Shown here in pieces: positions 40,298 to 45,066 of a stretch of DNA of 45,066 bases. A program made the translations under genes and the position numbers. The notes beneath the pieces are model-generated. The model saw only the letters and a program-made list of their open reading frames with translations, was not told the origin of the DNA and made no database searches. The stretch spans positions 1-45,066 of the forward strand of contig CAMBOI010000024.1 of the NCBI GenBank assembly GCA_945869265.1. The letters run 5' to 3'. How positions within the stretch are numbered: the stretch's first letter is position 1; each line of letters begins with the position of its first letter. The stretch comes from an uncultured Prevotella sp. (GTDB lineage: Bacteria; Bacteroidota; Bacteroidia; Bacteroidales; Bacteroidaceae).

Positions 40298-42757
40298 TTA
40301 TCTAAAATTCGTCAATAGATTTTCGAGCGACATCTCGTCTTGTATGAGCACCTCGCGAGGCTTGCTTCCCGACGCCACACCCACGATGCCCGCCTTCTCC
40401 ATTTGGTCCATGATGCGTCCGGCACGGTTGTAGCCGATGGAGAACTTGCGCTGGATAAGACTCGTTGAGCCCGACTGACTGAGCACAATCACCCTGGCGG
40501 CGTCCTCAAACAGCGGGTCGAGATGCTGCATGTCCACATCGGCTGCACCACCCATCTCGCCGTCGCCGGTGTCGGGTTCAGGCAGTTCGAATGGAGTGAC
40601 ATATCCCTGTTGCTGTGCGATAAACTGGTTGATGCGCTCCACCTCGGGAGTGTCCACGAATGCACACTGCACACGCACTGGTTCGTTGCCGTTGAGGAAG
40701 AGCATGTCTCCACGTCCGATGAGCTGGTTGGCTCCTGGACGGTCGAGGATAGTCTTCGAGTCGATCATTGCGCTCACCTTGAATGCGATACGTCCAGGGA
40801 AGTTGGCCTTGATATTACCCGTGATGATCGTTGTGGTGGGTCGCTGAGTGGCTATCACCATGTGTATTCCCACGGCACGCGCAAGTTGTGCGATACGCGC
40901 GATGGGCAGTTCGATTTCCTTTCCGGCAGTCATTATCAGGTCGCCAAACTCGTCGATTACCACCACGATATACGGCATAAACTTATGACCGTTCTGCGGA
41001 TTGAGTTGGCGGTCCTTGAATTTCTTGTTGTATTCCTTGATGTTGCGCGCTCCCGCTACCTTCAGCAGGTCGTAGCGTGTGTCCATCTCCTTGCACAGCG
41101 AGTTGAGTGTGCGCACCACCTTCGTCACGTCGGTGATGATAGGCTCAGCTCCCTCGTCGGGCACCATCGCGAGGAAGTGCTTCTCAAGCGGAGTGTAGAT
41201 GGAGAACTCCACCTTCTTCGGGTCGATGAGCACGATTTTGAGTTCGGCGGGATGCTTCTTATATAATAAAGAGGTGATGATGGCATTGAGTCCCACTGAT
41301 TTTCCCTGTCCAGTGGCACCAGCCACGAGCAGGTGGGGAATCTTGGCGAGGTCAAACATAAACACCTCGTTGGTGATGGTCTTTCCTACGGCGCAAGGCA
41401 GTTCCATCTGCGACTCCTGGAATTTCTTCGAATTGAGTATCGACTCCATCGACACGATGTTCGGTTTGGCGTTGGGCACCTCAATACCGATAGTTCCCTT
41501 TCCGGGTATGGGAGCGATGATACGTATGCCGAGAGCTGAGAGCGAGAGGGCAATGTCGTCCTCAAGATTGCGTATCTTGCTGATTCTCACGCCCTGAGCA
41601 GGAGTTATCTCATATAGGGTGATTGTTGGTCCCACGGTAGCCTTGATACTGCTTATCTCCACACCGAAGTTGCGCAGCACCTCAACAATACGGTTCTTGT
41701 TGTCGTTCTGCTCCTTCATGTCGATAGCAATGTCGGCATTGTCGTAGTGCTTCAGCAGGTCGAGGGTGGGGTAGCGGTAGTTCTCGAGGTCGAGCTTCGG
41801 GTCGTATGCCTCCATCTCCCTGTCGCCCACGGTCACAAGCGATTTGCCGCTTGCTTTGGCTTCGTCCTTCATCTTCTCCACGTCGAGCTTGATGTCGTCG
41901 CCTTCGCCTTCAGCCGCTTGCTTGGCATTGTCCGTCTCGTCTTTAGGTTTATCTTTGACAATGTCGGCGGCAATGTCGGCGGCGGGATTGTCACCCTTGC
42001 CCTCTTCGATGTCAAATTCCACCGTCTGCTGTTCGGGGTCGTCAAACACCTCGGGGTCAGGCTCGGTGGTTATGATTTCCATCTCTGCCGCTTCATCGTG
42101 CCTGCCTCCGCTCACCTCGAATTTCACCTTATTAAATAATAGGGTGGGGTTGAGCATCTTGCGTATCACGTAGATGGTTTCGACACTTAGATAGGTGAGA
42201 AATCCAATGGCGGTGATAAGCAGCAGGGCTGTGAGTCCGGGTGTCCCCACGAGATTCTCCGTCCATTGGCATGCGTATCTGCCGTGGTCGCCGCCAGGGT
42301 TGTAGCAACTGTCGATGAACACAGGCGACAGGAATTTAGCCAATGTCACCGATGCCCACACCATCACAATCGATGTGCCGAGGAACCACTTCGACAATAC
42401 GATGTCATACACTCTCATCATCTTCAGCGATGCCAACACAAGGAAAAATGGTATGGCAAAGGTCGCCAGTCCGAAGCATCTCTTCATGAAGAAATATGCA
42501 AGATAAGCACCGAGCGAACCACATGCATTGACAAATTCGCCCTTCTCGTTCATTATCTCCCCTGGTCGTGGCGACTCAATCATGCTGAGGTCGATGTCGC
42601 CGGTGTTGATAAACGACACGAATGCCACCGTCATGAATATGCTGAGACTGAGCATAACCAGTCCTACTATAAAGTTCATTTTTTCGTTCTTGAACATGTC
42701 AAATCCCGTGACCGCATTGAACGAAGATTTGGTTGAAGTTTTCTTTTTTTTAGCCAT
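40298..42757 (-). CDS. ftsK: DNA translocase FtsK
   Basis: FtsK is a membrane-anchored hexameric DNA pump that coordinates chromosome segregation with division. The 819-residue protein has four transmembrane segments in the first about 190 residues, an acidic linker, the motor with Walker A GATGQGKSVGLNA near 480 and Walker B VVVIDEFGDLI, and a C-terminal gamma winged helix (SGSTSLIQRKFSIGYNRAGRIMDQMEKAGIVG). ATG 42757 (MAKKKK) is the start; the frame stays open upstream but that part is antisense to the exonuclease gene. A -7 box TACTTTTG is at 42786-42793. It heads the operon ftsK-lolA-DUF5687-fmt-small ORF-rpe. Confidence 0.96.
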   Translation of the reverse strand: MAKKKKTSTKSSFNAVTGFDMFKNEKMNFIVGLVMLSLSIFMTVAFVSFINTGDIDLSMIESPRPGEIMNEKGEFVNACGSLGAYLAYFFMKRCFGLATFAIPFFLVLASLKMMRVYDIVLSKWFLGTSIVMVWASVTLAKFLSPVFIDSCYNPGGDHGRYACQWTENLVGTPGLTALLLITAIGFLTYLSVETIYVIRKMLNPTLLFNKVKFEVSGGRHDEAAEMEIITTEPDPEVFDDPEQQTVEFDIEEGKGDNPAADIAADIVKDKPKDETDNAKQAAEGEGDDIKLDVEKMKDEAKASGKSLVTVGDREMEAYDPKLDLENYRYPTLDLLKHYDNADIAIDMKEQNDNKNRIVEVLRNFGVEISSIKATVGPTITLYEITPAQGVRISKIRNLEDDIALSLSALGIRIIAPIPGKGTIGIEVPNAKPNIVSMESILNSKKFQESQMELPCAVGKTITNEVFMFDLAKIPHLLVAGATGQGKSVGLNAIITSLLYKKHPAELKIVLIDPKKVEFSIYTPLEKHFLAMVPDEGAEPIITDVTKVVRTLNSLCKEMDTRYDLLKVAGARNIKEYNKKFKDRQLNPQNGHKFMPYIVVVIDEFGDLIMTAGKEIELPIARIAQLARAVGIHMVIATQRPTTTIITGNIKANFPGRIAFKVSAMIDSKTILDRPGANQLIGRGDMLFLNGNEPVRVQCAFVDTPEVERINQFIAQQQGYVTPFELPEPDTGDGEMGGAADVDMQHLDPLFEDAARVIVLSQSGSTSLIQRKFSIGYNRAGRIMDQMEKAGIVGVASGSKPREVLIQDEMSLENLLTNFR

Positions 42758-42785
42758 TTTCTCGTTTAAACTCTGTAATAATGTG

Positions 42786-42845
42786 CAAAAGTAACTCATT
42801 TTTTTGAAAAAACATCCGTTTTCATCATTTTTTTTATTAATTTTG
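42786..42845. promoter_or_regulatory. Divergent promoters of ftsK and the exonuclease gene
   Basis: The minus-strand -7 box TACTTTTG (42786-42793) serves ftsK. The plus-strand -7 box TAATTTTG (42838-42845) lies 20 bp before the exonuclease ATG. Clear -33 boxes are not visible. Confidence 0.65.
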
Positions 42846-42865
42846 CATCTTGAAATCAAAATAAG

Positions 42866-43501
42866 ATGAAAAAAGTCATATATAGCAAGTTCGACAAGGC
42901 ACGAATCCATCAACTTCCGCGTGCTTTGTTTGAGGGACGGATAGAGGTTGTACTGTCGGAGAGCGAGGCTGCCAAGGCGGTGGATTATCTGCTTAAGCAA
43001 CCCATCATTGGCATCGATACCGAGACGCGACCCTCTTTTCGCAAGGGAGTGAAGTATTATGTATCGTTGTTGCAGGTATCTTCCCGCGACATCTGTTTTT
43101 TGTTCCGTCTTAAGCACACTGGCATGTGCGAGTCGATCATTCGCCTTCTTGAGGATACCACCATTCCCAAGATTGGTCTGTCGCTCCACGACGACATACG
43201 CCAGTTGCACGAAGTGGCGCAATTTCAGCCTGGGTATTTCATCGAACTCCAGGACAAGGTGAAGGCATTTGGTGTCGGGGACCTGAGCTTGCAGAAGCTC
43301 TTCGCCAATTTCTTTGGCGAAAGGATTAGCAAGGGGCAGCGTCTCACCAACTGGGAAGCTGACATCCTCTCCGAGAGTCAGAAGCGATATGCCGCCACCG
43401 ATGCCTGGGCGTGCGTCCTCCTCTACGAGGAGATGGAGCGCCTGCTGCAGACGGGTGATTTTGAGGTGATTAGGGATGAGGAAACTATGGAGGTTTTATA
43501 G
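42866..43501 (+). CDS. 3'-5' exonuclease (RNase D / DEDD type)
   Basis: The 211-residue protein has the DEDD motifs: GIDTETRPSF (Exo I), LSLHDDIRQLHEV (Exo II) and YAATDAWACVLLYEEM (Exo III, Y-x3-D). It is a single domain without the HRDC helices of RNase D, as in many Bacteroidetes proteins annotated as 3'-5' exonuclease. Substrate (RNA or DNA) is not known. It is divergent from ftsK; rlmI follows after a family B repeat. Confidence 0.9.
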   Translation: MKKVIYSKFDKARIHQLPRALFEGRIEVVLSESEAAKAVDYLLKQPIIGIDTETRPSFRKGVKYYVSLLQVSSRDICFLFRLKHTGMCESIIRLLEDTTIPKIGLSLHDDIRQLHEVAQFQPGYFIELQDKVKAFGVGDLSLQKLFANFFGERISKGQRLTNWEADILSESQKRYAATDAWACVLLYEEMERLLQTGDFEVIRDEETMEVL

Positions 43502-43715
43502 ACCACAGATAGTTTTTTCAGACCACAGATTAACACAGATTGGCACAGATTAAGAGCCAAAGGCTCTGATTTGGTTGATTACTGATTAATGATAATTGAT
43601 TGATGATAATAATCTGTGATAATCAAAATATCTTTGATATTTAATAATCTGTGTTAATCTGTGATAATCTGTGGACAAAAAACTCAGTGGATAAAAAATA
43701 AAAGTGGATAAAGAT
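43500..43715 (+). repeat. Family B palindromic repeat and tail, before rlmI
   Basis: The element core is 43521-43676. The left end (43523-43552) is three CACAGATT words; the right end (43645-43674) is its inverse, with 27 of 30 positions matching. Two perfect hairpins lie within: AGAGCC-AAA-GGCTCT (43553-43567) and AAATATC-TTT-GATATTT (43626-43642). A tail with AGTGGATAAA words (43686, 43703) leads directly into the rlmI ATG. A short pre-edge GACCACAGAT lies at 43501, as it does in the second copy. Confidence 0.85.
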
Positions 43716-44897
43716 ATGTATAAGAAGTTATATTTGAAGAAAGGCAAGGAGGAAAGTTTGAAGAGATTCCATCCTTGGGTGTTTTCCGGTGCCATCCAAC
43801 ATCAGCCAGAAGATGTTGACGAGGGCGAGGTGGTGAGAGTGATGACCGCCGGTGGCGGTTTTATCGCCGTGGGCCACTATCAGATAGGCTCCATTGCCGT
43901 GAGAGTGTTGTCGTTCGACGATGTCGAGATCGACGACACCTTCTGGTATGGTAAGTTGCAGTCGGCATTCGCCATGCGACGCTCCATCGGCATTGTCGAT
44001 AATCCATCCAACAACACATATCGTCTCGTGCATGGCGAGGGCGATAATGTACCTGGACTCATCATCGACGTCTATGGTCCTACCGCCGTCATGCAGGCGC
44101 ATAGCGTCGGCATTCATCTTGAGCGCAAGCGCATTGCTGAACAACTTGTCAAGGTGATGGGTGATAGGGTGAAGAATGTTTATTACAAGAGTGAGACAAC
44201 CCTTCCCTATAAGGCCGACCTCGGACAGGAAGACGGTTTTATCGTTGGCGGTAGCAAGGACAATGTAGCTCTCGAAAACGGACTGAAATTCCATGTAGAT
44301 TGGTTGAAGGGACAGAAAACAGGATTCTTTGTCGATCAGCGCGACAACCGTTCGCTGCTCGAGCATTTTTCTTCAGGCAAGCGTGTGCTCAACATGTTCT
44401 GCTACACAGGCGGTTTCTCGTTCTATGCCATGCGAGGCGGTGCCACACTCGTTCACTCCGTTGACAGCAGTGCCAAGGCTATCGAACTCACCACCAAGAA
44501 CGTCGAGCTCAATTTCCCTGGCGACAAGCGTCACGAGGCTTTCTGCGAGGATGCCTTCAAATATCTCGACAAGGCAGGTGGCGACTACGACCTCGTAATC
44601 CTCGACCCTCCCGCATTTGCCAAGCACCGCGGTGCGTTGCATAACGCTCTCAAGGGCTACACCCGTCTGAATATGAAGGCATTCGAGAAGATTCGCCCGG
44701 GCGGCATCCTCTTCACCTTCTCATGTTCGCAGGTGGTCACCAAGGATAATTTCCGCAATGCGGTCTTCACGGCAGCCGCCCTTGCCCATCGCAATGTGCG
44801 CATCCTCCATCAGCTCCATCAACCAGCTGATCACCCCATAAACATATTCCATCCCGAGGGAGAATATCTCAAGGGATTGGTGCTGTATGTGGAGTGA
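43716..44897 (+). CDS. rlmI: RlmI-type rRNA (cytosine-C5)-methyltransferase
   Basis: The 393-residue protein has an N-terminal PUA domain (about 1-75: RFHPWVFSGAI) and a C-terminal class I methyltransferase with VLNMFCYTGGFSFYAM (SAM site), VILDPPAFAKHR and ILFTFSCSQV, where the cysteine is the expected m5C nucleophile. E. coli RlmI methylates C1962 of 23S rRNA. ATG 43716 is chosen; GTG 43704 lies in repeat. Near-identical family B copies stand directly before and after the gene. Confidence 0.9.
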   Translation: MYKKLYLKKGKEESLKRFHPWVFSGAIQHQPEDVDEGEVVRVMTAGGGFIAVGHYQIGSIAVRVLSFDDVEIDDTFWYGKLQSAFAMRRSIGIVDNPSNNTYRLVHGEGDNVPGLIIDVYGPTAVMQAHSVGIHLERKRIAEQLVKVMGDRVKNVYYKSETTLPYKADLGQEDGFIVGGSKDNVALENGLKFHVDWLKGQKTGFFVDQRDNRSLLEHFSSGKRVLNMFCYTGGFSFYAMRGGATLVHSVDSSAKAIELTTKNVELNFPGDKRHEAFCEDAFKYLDKAGGDYDLVILDPPAFAKHRGALHNALKGYTRLNMKAFEKIRPGGILFTFSCSQVVTKDNFRNAVFTAAALAHRNVRILHQLHQPADHPINIFHPEGEYLKGLVLYVE

Positions 44898-44905
44898 TGG
44901 TTTTT

Positions 44906-45066
44906 CAGACCACAGATAGGTTTTTATAGACCACAGATTAACACAGATTGGCACAGATTAAGAGCCAAAGGCTCTGATTTGGTTGATTATTGATTAATGA
45001 TTGATGAAAATTGATTGATGATAATAATCTGTGATAATCAAAATATCTTTGATATTTAAAAATCTG
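44906..45066 (+). repeat. Family B palindromic repeat, second copy (cut by window end)
   Basis: From 44929 the sequence follows the copy at 43521 almost base for base: the CCACAGATTAACACAG end, the AGAGCCAAAGGCTCT hairpin, TTGGTTGATTA, then ATCTGTGATAATCAAAATATC and GATATTTAAAAATCTG, where the window ends. A short insertion (TTGATGAAAATTGA) is the main difference. Confidence 0.85.

Noticed and set aside
42758..43222. A 155-residue N-terminal extension of FtsK
   Set aside because: The extension is entirely antisense to the exonuclease and the promoter region; FtsK starts naturally at MAKKKK with a -7 box upstream.

Overview
The window reads as chromosome of a member of the Bacteroidales, most likely Prevotella or Segatella. 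Several genes belong to families I know mainly from Bacteroidales (DUF4924, DUF6048/DUF6452, DUF5687, a LolA-like gene next to ftsK). Promoters fit the Bacteroidetes form TTTG-N19/20-TAnnTTTG, and Shine-Dalgarno sequences are mostly absent. All identifications come from reading the sequence and from memory of the families; no database was searched.

Layout. 154-5282 (minus strand) holds a dCMP deaminase, an S41 processing protease and 5-formyl-THF cyclo-ligase in one tight group, then an M3 metallopeptidase. 5283-18271 is an accessory region: AT-rich repeats and a truncated gene end, then a roughly 350-nt stretch that looks like a structured RNA with its own promoter and terminator. That RNA sits directly before a two-gene phage-defence candidate (phospholipase-D-type nuclease fused to an SNF2 helicase, plus an Eco57I-like adenine methyltransferase). 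Two secreted proteins, a truncated Mpi-type recombinase, a MntA-HepT toxin-antitoxin pair and several repeat arrays follow. 18272-23071 (minus) is a compact operon: ROK glucokinase, glycosyltransferase, two DUF envelope proteins, ApbE and a Crp/Fnr regulator. 23198-31323 (plus) carries a LysE exporter, DUF4924, rfbD, a GxxExxY nuclease-fold gene, prfC, Sua5, a ClC channel and rlmH. 31526-36929 has ald, a Maf/KdsC/DUF2520 operon, a GNAT-like protein and an ECF sigma factor. 36282-42757 (minus) is an operon ftsK-lolA-DUF5687-fmt-small ORF-rpe. The window ends with a 3'-5' exonuclease and rlmI.

The most striking feature is a set of dispersed palindromic intergenic repeats. Family A is about 220 bp, with inverted ends starting GGCACGG and many AGCCGTG/CACGGCT words. 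It has four complete short copies (2949-3168, 24483-24706, 27853-28068, 30541-30758), a partial copy at 1-50, and one long copy (25650-26214) that contains the complete GxxExxY gene. Family B has inverted ends made of CCACAGATTA words; two near-identical copies bracket rlmI. Family C is a 19-bp word, CAAGCGTCACATGTCACAT. Families A and B abut each other in front of several housekeeping genes, and family B sequence supplies the last codons of two proteins.

The two leads I rate highest are the gene-bearing family A copy, which looks like the parent of the short copies and suggests an undescribed nuclease-linked mobile repeat, and the putative RNA leader of the helicase/methylase pair, where one segment can pair either with a terminator arm or with a copy of that arm beside the ribosome-binding site.
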